A DNA stretch of 64,000 nt, from contig JAUTXW010000881.1 in NCBI GenBank assembly GCA_030620095.1, positions 1 through 64,000 of the forward strand. Direction: 5' to 3'. This document shows positions 21,601 through 36,600 of this stretch, piece by piece (position 1 is the stretch's first letter; every line of letters starts with the position of its first letter). Under the pieces are notes generated by a model that searched no databases, was not told the origin of the DNA, and saw nothing but the letters and a program-made list of their open reading frames with translations. Source of the DNA: Kuschelorhynchus macadamiae. Lineage: Eukaryota > Arthropoda > Insecta > Coleoptera > Curculionidae. The position numbers and the translations under genes are program-made.

Positions 21601-24600
21601 CTTTTTATTATATATATAAACGACTTATGTAGAGTAATACAAAACACTAATAGTTACATTGTAAGCTATGCCAATGATACAAACTTAGTTGTTGGTGCCA
21701 AAGACTTTGATCAATTAGCTTATGAAATGAGTATAATATATCAGAAAACAAAAGAATGGTTTGATCAAAATAAATTAATTCTAAATGACAGTAAAACAAA
21801 CGTAGTTATCTTTGACACTATTCAGTCTAAAAAGGAGAAAGCAGATGAAATACATTTTGGATCATATGACTTTGGCATATCAGATTACACTAAATTTTTA
21901 GGTTTATACATTGACAAATTTTTAAATTGGCAACAGCACACTGAAGTTTTATCAAAAAAATTAAGTAAAAATTGTTTTGCTATAAGAACTGCCGCATAAT
22001 ATATGAATGAGAAAACACTAAAAACTATGTATTTTGCAACTTTCGAGTCTGTATTCCAGTATGGCATCATTTTTTAGGGCATCGGGCCAAATTTAGAAAA
22101 AATATTTTTAACTGAGAAGAGGGTAATTCGCATTGTGTATAAAATGGGCTTCAGAGAATCATGTAGGGGCGTTTTTTAAAGAAAAGAAAATTTTAACTGT
22201 TTATGGTCTTTATTTGTTTGAATGTTTGAAGTTTTTCCATAAAAACCGAAACAAATTTATGTTAATTAGCTTCAACTCAACCTACAATACTTATATGTGT
22301 ATAAAAATATTTAACAAACTACAAAATCAATTCAAAGAAGAACTAAACTTTGGGCATTTTAAAAAAATAATAAAACTGCTAATTAATCTAGAGCCATATT
22401 GTCTTAGGGAATATTTTGATGCAATGTAGATAATATTTATAAACTAAACACTGTATAATAAGTATGGATTGTTTCATATATGTGTTTGTGACGCCATTTC
22501 ATTTAAATTTTGGTATAATATGCGTGTAAATGTAATATTTTCCAAGTTATCTGAAATAAAGCTGTTTTGAATTTGAATTGAATTTGAATTAAATTAAGGC
22601 GCTAATCTTAAGTAAGTAGTTTAAGTATATGCAAGACCTAAACCGAATCTGGCTTTTGGCCAGAAGTCTGCAATCACATGGCCCTTTACTTTCGTAAATT
22701 TGCTTTGACTATGTAATAAATAAGAGTTTGTTATCTGGAAAGTAATAAATTTATTTTATTATTATTATTATTATATCGTCGGTATATGTTATGATCCCTG
22801 TTTTCCTGTCACCGCCACCCTTCTTATTACTATATATAATATTAAGACAAAATAGTTATTTATCACTTACTGCACGAGTTAGGTACATTATTTTTCCTAT
22901 GAGCGTGTATAAATTACCTACCTATGTATTAGCAAATGCAGTTTAGTAAGGAGGGTGAAATGAAGTATGTTAAATTTTTATTTATTAGAATTGATTACTT
23001 CAGATTATATTTGATCACAAATTAGAAGTTTAAAATATGTCAAATGTGATTTTTAGAATTCCTAAGCTACATTTACCTTTAGCGACTTACAAAAATAAAT
23101 TGCTGGCCACTTGAAACAGTTCACCTGCATTTTTTGGTAAAATTTAAGTTCGAATATTTTTAAAACGAGACGAGATACTGAGGTGCGGTTTTCAGTTGTT
23201 TCTTGCAAATTTTATTACATATAGCCGATGTTAGGCGTAAAACTTACCTAGCTAAAAAGTTATTTATACAGGGTGTTAAATAAGACTCTGCAAATTTTTA
23301 TTTGTTCCGAGAATCTACAAAAACAATTTTTTTAGTTCTAATTGTTAGATTTGCGTAATCCTTGGTGAAATTGTAAAAAATAATTTCAAACTTTTTTTTA
23401 ATTTTTAATATTTTTTGAGATATGATTTTTTTTGTCAAAAAATTTAATTTTTCCACATAAGCTGTAACTTTTTATTAGCTATTTGATGTAAAATTTTCTT
23501 GTTAGAAAGCCCTTAAGTCATATTTTTTTTTATAATGTGCACTATCTGCACTACCCAGAAAACATACAGGGTGTGAAAAAATTGTGGCTAGGTTAGTTAA
23601 AAACCTAGCAATCCTAAAGATCATGTACGTTTATTTCAACAACCTGTAGCATAAAAAGTAAAAAGTTTAAAAGGTTTTACTTAAGTTTTAAGGAGTACCG
23701 TGTATTTTCTCCAAACGGTTTTTTAATTTCCTCTCTAACTTTATTATCGGGTAACACAATAGACATCTAACAGGCTGCAACATTTTTAGTTTTAAAAATA
23801 TGCAAAAGAAGTTTTCTATCAAAAAGTAATTAAAAATTTTATTTTGTCGAGATTGACTGCATTTTTATCATGACAGGCCAATGTTGAATTTTGAAAAAAT
23901 GGCGGTCCAGCCGCCATTTTGCAAACAAAACTTAACTTGTAATATCGTTGAAAATCTAATTTTAAGCTGAATATGATAGTCCGGGGTTACTTCCGGTTAA
24001 AGCGGAAGTAACTTAATTATTATTTTATAGAAAATTTGCTTTTATGGAATTATAGAGACATTTCAAATTTCAAGTTGATATTTTTAAAACTAAAAAGGTG
24101 GCAGCCTGTTACATGTCTCTTGTGTTACCCGATGTTGGTAAATTTGGCAGTAAAATCAACACCTGTATTTGTTAAAATTATAAAGTCAGATAAAATTAAA
24201 AAACCGTTTGGAGAAAATATTCACTACCACTCAAAAAATATTAAAAGTTTTAAAAAAAGTTTGAAATTGTTTTTTACAATTTCACCAATGATATACCTAA
24301 TCTAACAATTAGAACTAAAAAATTGTTTTTGTAGATTTTCGGAACAAATAAAAAATTGAAAAATTTGCAGAGTCTTGTTTAAGTCCCTGTATAAAACTTT
24401 TTAGCTTAGGTAAGTTTTAAGCCTAACATCGGTTATATGTAATAAAATTTGCAACATACAATTTTAATCCGCACCTCAGTATCTCGTCCCGTTTTAAAAA
24501 TATTCGAACTTAAATTTTACCGAAAAATGCAGGTGAACTGTTTCAAGTTGCCAGCAGTTAAGTTACAAAATGCACGTACATATTAAATTTATTTGCAAAT

Positions 24601-27600
24601 AAAAATAATAATATATTTTTAAATTATTACTTTATTAAACAATTATTTATTGTTCGTTATAACGTTTATATTGAATGTACAGTTTGTCGGATTATTTACA
24701 TTTAGAAATGTTAATTCTAAGCACTGTTTATTATAAGTTGTACTACTTGTTAATGGAAATGAAACAGCTTCACCTTCAACTTTCTTTTCGGTTAAAGTTT
24801 TATTTGTATTTTTTTTTTTCGTTCTCTATTGAGTCTTCCAAATAGCCTTCTGCCACGGTAGTGGATTTCCATTATCCATGCCTCTTGATATTAGTTATAT
24901 TTTCTTCTGAAACAGCTAACATTGTGGCGGAATATCGGCGAAAACTGTGACTCGTGCACATTTCTTGATCTGGCAATCCCAGATATCCCTGTTTGTAGTT
25001 TACAAAAAAATGACGATGAGGTGTGTTCGAAGGACATAGAGCTACATATTTCCTATAAACCAAGGTGAACTGCATCTCCACCAATTACAAATGATCTGGA
25101 AATACGAGTTTTAATATCAAGAATTTTAATGATTAGTAGGGTCTCTTTGTCTTCAAAGTTATCAATGGTTAATTTAGTAAGATCTTCGCCACGACATGCA
25201 ATAATGGTCGGAACTTTAATCAACAAATAGACATCATCAGGTGCCTCGGAAATTTTTTTTGCAATTTTCGCTTTTGAAAAACTTTGGATTTTTTTGGACA
25301 GTGTGCTACGTTTTTCCGTTTCAAAAATGCTGTTAATTTTGAATATTTACCTATATCCACATCTTTGTTTTGATAGCGTAGATTTGAAGGTTTCAGATTT
25401 TTCACTAAAATAGGCTAGAAATACTTCTTTAAGAGATTTTACCAGTTCCTTCTCGCATCATTGTGTAACAAACTTTGTATTCTTTTTATACCTATGGCGG
25501 GATTTTTTGGGCAATACCTGTAAGCTGACCACTGGAGCTTCTTTCAAAATACTTTCAGGAATTACATCTTCGTCTATGTCTTGCATGTTGGGTGGCGAAA
25601 GGCGAAGTAAAGCACAAAATTACAAATAACTACGCTAACTAAATCACGGACAGACGCACAATTTGTTGTTATTGCTTTTTGGTGTCATCACAACCAAGAC
25701 TTGTCTATTAACACTATTGTTAAAACAATTGTAACTAAGGTTACTTAGCATTAAGCTGACTGGAATAATATGATATTATAATACGATGTAAGTCAAAATT
25801 GTAATATAAATAATGGGATAATTTTTTAATTTTTTTGATTGAAGAATTACAAATCTAGATGAGAAATTGCTTCTTTCTGTTAAGTGTGTTTTTTAATAAT
25901 TTTTGCAAAAAAATATCTAATACTTTTGATACAGCTTTCTATGGAACGCCGTTTTACTTTTTAGTCTGATATATGCCCGGTATTAATTTAAATTGTATGG
26001 GACTTCATTATGGCAATTTATTTTATAATATTACAATAAAAATGTAATTTTAACTGATTCCTTGGAACATCCAGAGCTAAAGACTTCATATAGATTTTTA
26101 ATAATCAATTAATTTGATTTAGCTATTAAAATGTATGTCAGGATATTTGGATGGGTCTTTACAAAATTAATTCAATTTTCATTATATTATTATAATTAAA
26201 ATGCATTTCTTTTATTATAATATAATTTTATTACTTACAATTTTGTTGATATCAATATTTATTAAATATTTAACGAATACCTTTGTAGTATTCTGGGGGA
26301 AACAATATAACCGATTATCAATTTTTATGAATGGTATTTTCGTTTACAGCAATTTCTATGATTATCTATTTTCATTGAAACCAATTTCCATTGATATCAA
26401 TTTCGATTGAATACAAGCCCCTCGAATGCATTTTTATTATCGGAAGTTTCGCCAACTATAGCCACCCAAAAGAAATATAATGTGTTTACGTGAGTTCGTT
26501 CGATAATTCCAATTAATATGCGAGTGTGTCGTCAGACGAAAGAGAAGTCTTCGCGCCTAAAAAGTTTTGTAAAATTTTGGAGCCTCTCTGGTTTGTTATT
26601 CTGTGTTCTGAAGTATGAGCCGACTTCGTTGGTTTGCGTATTGCGCTAACATTGGATTGCATTCTAATAATCTTGCTTGCTGAATTTTTAATATCATTTG
26701 TGCAATAAAAGACCATGATACGGACCGAATTCAAACTCGTCTTTCACGCGCAAATACGTCACATCGATGTACAGCGTTTGGGGGTCAAATAGGACGTAAT
26801 GCATTATCATTTGAAAACGTTTTTAGAATTTATGCTTCGATAAAATGTTTTTAAAATTAATAAACTAATTATTTTGAATCTATAGATTTTATTTTCAATA
26901 CTGTTTATTGTGTCCTACCTGTGCAGTTGCAGGCAGTAGAAATCGAGATTGAAATTATAGATATAAGATATTTCAAATTTCCAAAATAATACATTTTCAA
27001 AAATGTGGATTGTTGCTTACCGTCAAGCTGTTAAGATAAATTTAAAAAATGGTAATTTAGGATATATTTACTATAATAATAGAACAATATGCTTTTAGCT
27101 ACCTGTATAGGGACTTCTGAACCTGGTTTGTAATTTTTAATTGCAAGTAAAAACTAAAAATGTCATTAGACGGCACTAGTGTAGCAAGTAACAAATGTTA
27201 TAAAATAAAATGGAAGTCTCCCCTGCAAATATTTTACTTGCAGCATTCTTAACATTTGTTTTAAATTAATTAATTATTTCAATCAAAATAAATTTCACGA
27301 ATCCTCACGATGAGCACTTTAGATAATCTGATATTTGTAAACTTCAATTTAATTTTCTTCCTGAAAGTGAAGTTTTGTATTTCTCTCGCTGATGTCTCCC
27401 AGGGCCCCCACCATATTTGAGCCTTACGCGTTGTGACCTTTGCATTTGCATTTCAATCATTAAATCCCCGCAAAAACATGACGCGCAAGCTCTGTGCTGG
27501 GGCCACTGCCGAGGCTACGGCGCGGCGGGGCCCGAGACAGTTGCGGTCCTTATGTAACAAATAGTATTCGCATGACGTGCGACGCCGACGGTTCGGCAAA

Positions 27601-30600
27601 CTACTTTCCACACTTCGAAATTTTAGTTTTAAATAAATTTGTACAAGCTTTTGTCACACATTACAAAACAATCTGTGAAGTAACACTTATTTTCTCGATT
27701 AGTGATAGTATCTGATTCTGTTGTTCAAAGTTCAAAGTTGTTATAATTTGAATCGGCAATTGAATTCTGATTTATTTTTTAATTTTTAATATATATATGT
27801 GTATACAACCATTATTGTTAAGCCCCCGTTTATACAATGATATAACAATTTCAGTCAAACAACACAACCTTTATTTTATTGGTAGGTGTAAAATAAAGGA
27901 ATGAATGTTCTTCCAGCAAAAGCTGAATCTGATTTTTTATCCAAAAAGCTATTTTTATGTTCTGAAATCTGAAATGCGTGTTTAAACGCTCTATCTGTAG
28001 CACCTCCTCTTTGGGTTTTTACTTATTTTGTTTTATGATATATATTACTGTAACAGTGTTGCCGTATCTTATTTTAGTTCCGAATTTCTGCTATTAACTT
28101 TTGTTTTTTAAAATACTGCATATTGTTGTGGGGTATCATTATATATTACTCGCAAAGGCTAACCCGAAGAGCCACATTAAAAAAAAGAGTTTTTTTAAAA
28201 AAATCGTTTAACTAATATTTAAATGGGTATAAAAGATGTTTAGTGAATACACAGATAATTTTATTTTTTCCAGGCTTCTTGGAGGTAAGGTAATAGAAAT
28301 CACGTCGTGGATTCGTATCGAAAGATTCTCTAGTATCTCTACATGACAAGAAGGGTACACCTTGCTTTGAATATTTACCGTTATTACAGTTAGATGTGGA
28401 GGCATTAAATCTAATACAAGACACAACCATTAATCGGTTTTTATGACCTATAAAACTATCACATATTTTGCCCTGGCTTACATCCATAATATGTGCGTGA
28501 GTACCAGAATGTAAGAACTAAAAATAGAAAAAAAAATCTGCTTTGTAGATTATACTTGTGTATTGAGCAAAGAGACCTTTTGAACAAAATTACCAAGCTT
28601 ATGGGGTATGCGTGCTATGTTTTTGTTCTGGGGTATTCTTCAATATAACATGTTCTGCATTCCAACATACGACGGTTTCGGGTAGGTGTAGGACACAAAT
28701 GCACCCCGCACTCCCTTCCCCCCGAGCTAATAACCCAAGCAAAAATTACATTATATAAAGCATTTCACAACCACATCAAAACTTTGTTTTTTTTTAGTCT
28801 TCATGCTTATGTTGTTCCAACAAGAACCTAGAACTTTTTTTTAGTTATCAAATGTTTGCCTCCCCCTCTAAGACGGCATTCTAAATACACCACTGGGTAG
28901 ATGTGTAAATTCGTATCTTGATCGACTCGCAGTTTTGAAAGTGAAATGCACGTACCTATAAATTATAATAATTACTCACATATTAAACAAGGGAGACAAA
29001 CATGAAATTGTTATAATGAAATATTGTAAATAAAGATATAGTGATATACCTATATAAGCCTACTACAGTTTGCTTGAAATAGGGTGACCAGATATACGCT
29101 TTTTTTGAGGAATGTTCTCTTTTTCAGGTCCATGTACTCTAGTACTCTTACTATTTCCATAAATACGACAAATATCCTCTATTTTGAGAAATCTGGGACA
29201 AATGATCTCTATTTTGCGAAATCTGGTACCATTTATATATTATTATGTGTATTATAATTATTATTGTAAGTCATTGAATTCTGCGAAAGTGACAAGACTT
29301 TACTTAATTATTATACGCTGGTACCTATTTTTACATTTCGTCAAAATGTACTCTTTTCATTTTAAAAAAATCTGGTCAGCCTACTTTAAATCACGTTTAA
29401 GAAGCCAAAGAACCTGCAGTAGAGCATGTCGCCGGCAAACAGCTTCCAGGAGAAATTGCAATTTGCCATTACAAATTACAGTGTGTGGTAATCTGTGAAT
29501 TACAGCTGGGAAATTAAAAACCTTGTTTTCTTTATTCTGGTATAAAACATTAACACTAAGTCAAACATCGTTGTTATTGCTCTACCATATATGACGAATT
29601 GTAGATTAGACCAGGAAATCATCAAAGGATTGTAGAATAGCTTGTTTTGGAATAGGATGTTGGGAGCTAGATACGTTCGTTTTAACTTTTTTTCATTATG
29701 CTCTGTAATTTTGTACGTGGTCGCATTTTAAATATAGGGGTGTATATTGTATTCCCCAATGATTTAATAACTAAGTATTCCCAATTGAACAATAATTAAT
29801 CACGTTTCAACTGTCACTGATTACCTACGAATATGTTTTTCAATATTCGCATCCGACTCGTCATGACGTCGCGTCGTGCACAACACAGTCGGTTGATTTT
29901 AGATGCACATTTAATCTTCGAACGCATGCCTAGCCAGAAACTCGGGTATTAAAAAATTACAGATTTCTGCTCTTGTTGTCCCTACTTTGCACTAGATCGC
30001 TCCACGTCCGATAATTAAAATTGAAACAAGGTGGCTGCATTCAATGAAAATTGATATTCACAAGAATCGACATTAATAAAAATTCGAAATCAAAACAATG
30101 CATATTAAATAAAACCAGTTACCTTATACCCGCTAATCATTTAAATTTCACAATTCTTATACAATTAAATCTCGTATTAACTTTTATTTATTTATTCAAA
30201 TGTATATTCAAGTATTTTAATTTCCATGGTAAAGGGCCCGTGTTATATCCGTTTGATGTAGTATAAATTACAGATAAACGAAAATCAAAATCAAAATAAT
30301 GAGCATTATTCTATTTACATTTTTAGGGTGTTAATGGAATTGATATTAAAAAGAAATGCTATCCTAAAAGATGCTTTAATTTTTTTTGATATGGGATAAA
30401 AATAAATTTATCTCCACAAAGTCGTTATTGCATTCTAATGTTTTCGGTATTAATATTAATTTAATGCGATCCAGTTTGAAGCAATTACATTTTAATAAGA
30501 GACAAGATATTAAATATTTAAACAGATTTTTGTATATGGCATTTATTTCATACCAATTTTTATTAACATCGATTTGATGAAATGCAATAACTAAGGAAAG

Positions 30601-33600
30601 ACGCATGTGTATAGAAACGGCGTTCCATAGCTTTCCGCACTAGTGCGATAAAAATTAATTTTGCTCACTAACATGCGTGCGGAAAGTGCTTATTTTGATC
30701 TATAGAATCCACTATTTCATTTTTATCATCAGTCTCGCATTGACCCTGTCAACTAATTTCGCAACCTAAAGAGATCATGTAACTTTTTTACTTTATCTGA
30801 GAAACTGAACTGAGAGGGGGCTTATAAAGTAGGATTTTGATTGCTGTTAGTTAGATGGAGGTTTTTTATAACTTTCTTTGTCACTATATTTAACGTTTTT
30901 GTTAAAGGTAGCTAGAAAACCAAAAAACGTAGGATTTGAGGGAGCGTGTAGTATACCATATGCTGGAAGCCTAGCCCTTTCAGTATTAACAGAAGCCAGT
31001 ATAGATTTCAGTAATGTTCAAAATAAGAGGTAATAACAATGTTAAACGAATAGATTATAATATTTTATTCCAAAACTGGAAAGAAAATAGTCTGTGAACA
31101 TTCAAATATCACTATTTTAGGTTTCTTATTCAAGACGGGTGTACTCCTGTCGGTTGTGTCTTAATACAACTTCTCAATAGTTGGAACGCTCATGTCACAA
31201 CGACTTGCTACAAACGAGCAGTTCCGGTAGCAAAAGCTTTAGGGGCTAGTGAGATAATTAGTATAGATGATTCACATTTGGGTAAGTAAGATAAATGACA
31301 AATGACCGATCAATTTGACTTGGTCAAAATGTATTATGAGTTGCAGATCCTTACCGACTAATTATTATTGCGCTTGTTGCGGCGTTTTTCATTACTAATC
31401 TCTATTTTTTTACTTTTCGTTTAATAATTCCAACACACGAAAATTTGGGGATGAACCACTTTTTTTCGAATTAGAATAATAAAAACTAAAAAGGTTTGTT
31501 TTTGTAGAATGGCTAAAAATATATCTTTCACAAGATATAACTTAGTTCAGTCAGCTGAGTGATAAATAAACAGAGGAGCCATGTGTTGGGGATGCCAAGT
31601 TCATTTTTAATATCAGTATAAATTAATAAAAAACTGGTAACTATTGTAGGGTCGGTTGTTGGTAATAAATTATTACTATGTCTTTACAAATATTTCTTTC
31701 TACTCAAACTCAAATTAATATTTAAGAATCGGCTAGGTTGATATCCTAATATTGATGTTCTTTTTTCGACCATTTTATTTGCCATTTAATAAATAATTGA
31801 ACTTATTTACATCGGTTTAAAATCCTTGTTTGTTTCATTTTCCTGAAAGAACCTTGCAACCTCTAGACAAGCAACAAAAAACAAATCCTACACTATTTAC
31901 ACCATCGCCGATTTTGATGATTTTTTGTATATAGGTAGAATTTGGGATCCTGACCACGAATCCGAAGTCAAATTTTCTCGGTCAGGTTTCGTTTTTGAGC
32001 TATTTATCCTCAAAGTTCGTAAACATCCTAAACTCAATTTAAGTTTTTTTTTATGAAAAAAAAACGAATTTTATGTCTGAAACTACTACTAGCAATTATA
32101 AAAAGAGGTAAAATAAACTATCTTTTTGTTTTTCTTGCCATTTTTATCAAAAAAATTGGGAATATTCAAAAAACAGCCATACTTCATACTTTTGTACCAG
32201 TAAATTCCTTTTGTTGGCATCTTAACATTAATTGCTACAAATTAATTATGGACACTTTTGTTACATAGGTGCCCAGCAGGAGCGTGAATGCACTAAGCGG
32301 ATTGGTACCGGGTTAGCACCAGGTTAGGCGCCGTAGGCATCATCAAGCTCTAACAAAAAAAGCGAACAACAGCGAAGTGCATCACTGGCGGAAGACTAAT
32401 GTGCCGATTGTTAGACTTCCGCTAGTGATACACTTGGCTGTTGAGTAGTGTTGATCGCCTTTTATTGATGAGGCCTACGGCGCCTAACCGGGTTCTAACC
32501 CTGTTTCAATTCACCGCGCTCCAGTGGCCTAGGAGGTGGGCGAACGCCCCATTTTGCCTTTCGGCGCCCTCTGCCTATTGTTGTCCACTGTGATAAAAAA
32601 AAACTTTATTCAAAAATACCCAACTTCGTCGGCAAAACGTGAAGTGTTTTTTTTTGGTCGTCGTGTGTTATAAAGTGATGCCTTTTTTTGGTCGTGGTTT
32701 ATTTTTCCTACGTGTTCTTTTCGCTATTTAATTATTTTAGTGTAATTTTACTTCGACGCCCTTATTTATGATTGTGACTTCGGATTCGTGATCAAGATCC
32801 CGAAATTCTATATACAAAAAATCATCAAAATCGGCAATGTTGTAAAATAGTAAAAAATTACCGAACATTTTTTTGTTGCTTTAAGTTATGTTAGGTTGGG
32901 ATTGGTTAAGTTTGCGGTAAACCAAGTGCCCGGTAATGCGCCAATTACTTCTTGTAAAATACTTCTTTAGATGTTTCTCTAATGTAAATTTGGCAACATT
33001 GTAAGACAACCTTTCCTAAAACTGTCATAATAAGGAGTTTTCGCGTCGAAATGCGGTGAAAATGTCGAACTTCTTTTCGTTTTTTTTTTAATAGAAAGTG
33101 TGGTTCATCCATTTATTTTTTTCTTTTAAAATAGTTGAAAGAAGGTACACTTTATATTTTATATTCAAAAATTATCAAATTTCGTGAAAAACATTACGTT
33201 TTTTTCTAAAAAAATGTTTAAAAGTACTATATTAATTTGGGTTATACAGGGTGGTCCAGCCGAGAGTGACCTATTTTAGAGGTTAATAATTCCTAATCGA
33301 TGATAGTTGAAGCTGTGTTTTCTTTTAGCATACCTATCTCGCTTTATAAAAATAGGAAAAACCACTGCAAACTGAATCAGTACTCCCACATTACGTTTGA
33401 ATGAAATTGTGCTTAATAATAAACTAACCCTTAACTATTCTGTAATAACTACCACCTTTTGTACGGTTTTCAAAATATATAAAGGAATGCTAAAATTCGA
33501 ATGCTTAACCCTAAAAACCTCGAAAACGACACAAGACATGATTTTTTTAATATTAGCCTCTTCCTCATATTCTCGTAATTTCTTTCTTTCCCCCAATCGC

Positions 33601-36600
33601 GAAAAAAAAAACCCGAACCGTTTTAGTACGATCTAGAATACCTATACAAAGTAAGAATTCTCAATTTTCAAACTTTTTGAAAGTTATAGTTATCGTTAGA
33701 CACGATATTCCTTTTTCTCTAATAATGTTTCTCGACATTGCACTGTATTTACTGAGATAATACTTTCCTGTCATGTGATGTTGAAGTACAATATCATAAC
33801 AAATAGTTTATCAAAAAAAAACGACCCATATATAATAATTTTAATAATAAATATTAAATTTTTGGTCCCAGTAACTGTTAAAATTACATATTGTATGATT
33901 TTTTGGAAATTATTTTATATTTTTGGATATATTTTTTTCTCTAATTTACACCCCGTATCATGAAAACTAAAATAGTCCAGACTGAAATTTATATCTACTG
34001 ACCTTGTATTTTAAAATTAATTAAACATAACTCTTTAAAATATGCCTATTTGCCAAATTCAATTAACCCATTTTTAGATATTACATTATATGATACATTG
34101 CCTAACACATAGGAAGTTTATAATAGCCAAATGTCCACGTTAGCAAATATTAGCAATTTTTTTTTTCATAACCTTAATAAAGAAACCCTAAGCCGCTTTA
34201 TAGCGTATGAACAAAGTTCCGGAAATTTCCGGAACATACCTGCGTACCTAAATAAAATTTAAAATAAATAAAAAAAAATTAAATTGTAAGTACTAATAGA
34301 TAAATGCCCTCCAGCATAAACAGAAATACGTTAAACATATTCCATACAACCTATATAAAATTGTCTTACCTACTGTAGTATCTTCCTTTATTAAATGTTC
34401 AAAAAAATATATATAACAACTCTTTACAGTGTACCAGTGTCTGACGAAATAACATAAATGTGACATGTTGGCAGCAGTTTTGATAAAAGCATTTCTGTTC
34501 GCGGCCTCATAACTTTTTTGTTTTCTGTCATGGCTTGCTAGATTAAATTGCATTTGATTAAGAAACCTTTGTAGATGTTATTAAAGTATATAATAATAAA
34601 TAATTGATATTTTTCCTTTTTTTTTTTTGTTTTTGTCCGCTTTTATTGTACAAATACACCTATGTGCGCCGTTAAGATGATTAGAAGCGGCACAACTCGA
34701 GCAATTAGAGCGCTGGTTGCCTGAAGGTCTCAAGAAGTCGCTATGCAGCTAAATATGTGTTATTTTAAGTAGAGCGTGGAATCGGCAATTGGTTTTCCAG
34801 CGTACACAGGACGAGAACAAGCTTCAAGAATTAACATCTTTAGGCACGCTTCTGGAGGAGTGATTAGTGGTCAAACTGTCAGAAAGGGGAAGCAGTGTGC
34901 ACGCAGGTATCGATGGTCGAGAGAACACATTCATGGAATTTTTCAAAATTCGAGGCAGTCTCTTTACTTACGAATCGAGAATTCCTTTGTGCACGTGTGA
35001 TGTGTGAATATTAGTATGAAAAATTCCCTGTTCATCGGACATGAATTGTATTGAACACGTCTGAGCAATTCCCCAAACTTAAGAACCATAACTCAATAGT
35101 TTATCAGTGATTTAGGAAGGAGTCTTCTAAATAGAGTAGCATCGAGCAATACGAGCCAGGGTTATTACTTTTTTTATATAGTTTTTGGGTATTCCGCAAT
35201 TGAATGAAACATATATATTATTTTCTTGCAGTTACCTGTTTCTTCTTTTTGTTATTTTTTCCATTAAATATATGTTTCAATTATTTTCTTTGGCTATATC
35301 ATAACATAATGGAATAAACATCTATTTATTATCACTAGAATTTTTTTAATTTTAAATATCAAGGAAAAAATGTAGATTTAGTCATATGCCCTTCGATTGT
35401 TGAGCACTGTATGTATTTTTACTGTTTTTCTATAAGTTTATTACATTTTAGGTGATGATTCAACTGGAAAGCATCTCGAAGAAAAAGTGGATAAAGTTGA
35501 TCTGAGGAGAGCTCTGTTTAAAGAGTTGGAAATTAAGGGAGAACAATTTGATATTATTATTGTAACTAGAAACGGAAAGTAAGTTGAACAGTAACCAAAA
35601 TTGTCCAAAAAAGTTATTAACAAGATTTATCAAATACACATATTAATTCCATTAAGATTGTGACATTGAGTTGCTTTTTTCATATTGCAGCTTAGATTTG
35701 AATGACCTGAGCATGTTTTGTATGAAAGAAGGAAAAATGTTATCGACGATACCAGAAGATTTATTATCAGATTCATGCGGATTCTTTAGTAGGCTCATAT
35801 TATCAGGATATATAAGGTTAAAGTTCCTAGCAGAGGTATGTATTTTACATTTTATTTGTAAATGCAGTTTGTTTTTTTTTAATTTGTTTAATCCTTGTTT
35901 CCACTACTTGGTAACAAATTAGTATCTTAAAATCAAAAGGAGACTTCTACATTCAACTCCATGCATCAACATAAGGATATATTCAGTCAAAATTTTAAGT
36001 AAAGTTACGATAATGGCGAACACTGAATTATTTCATACATGAATTTATTCATAGTATAAAACATAGTAGGCGTCTTAATTTAGGAATAAAACCTTAATCG
36101 GAGTTCGACCTGACCTGGAAATGTTAGAGAATTTGAAATTCAGGCCAATAATCCTGGAAGGGTCATGGAATTGGTTTATCAAAAGCCTTGAAAATAATGT
36201 GTAAACCTGGAAAAACCAGTTTCAGCTTTACTTTTAAAGTCTCAGGCAGAGTTTTTACCTAAAATTTTCAAAAATAAATTATTTTCCCACCATCCTACTG
36301 GGCAGTGTGTCATGCCTTTTGAGATCATTCAATCATGAATGAAATTTCAAAAAAATTTAAAAATGTTGAGTACCAACGGTTTTTTTTTTAGGTTTACGGG
36401 GGCTCTTCTATGTGGAGCATTCTTGTTCGACACCCTCCACGTCGTCTTTATAACGTCAAGGGTGTGATATAGATCGCACATAGTTGTAATTTTTGTTCAC
36501 AGTGTGGATCAGTATTGAATAAATAAACAATAACACCGAGGCATTTGATCTGAGCCGCTACTTCAATATTATCACTTACTATTGTTACATTTAAATCACT

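Noticed and set aside
28212..28487. Minus-strand frame considered as a THAP zinc finger (VVSCIRFNAS...)
   Set aside because: The required later Cys, His and AVPTIF-like elements are not visible.
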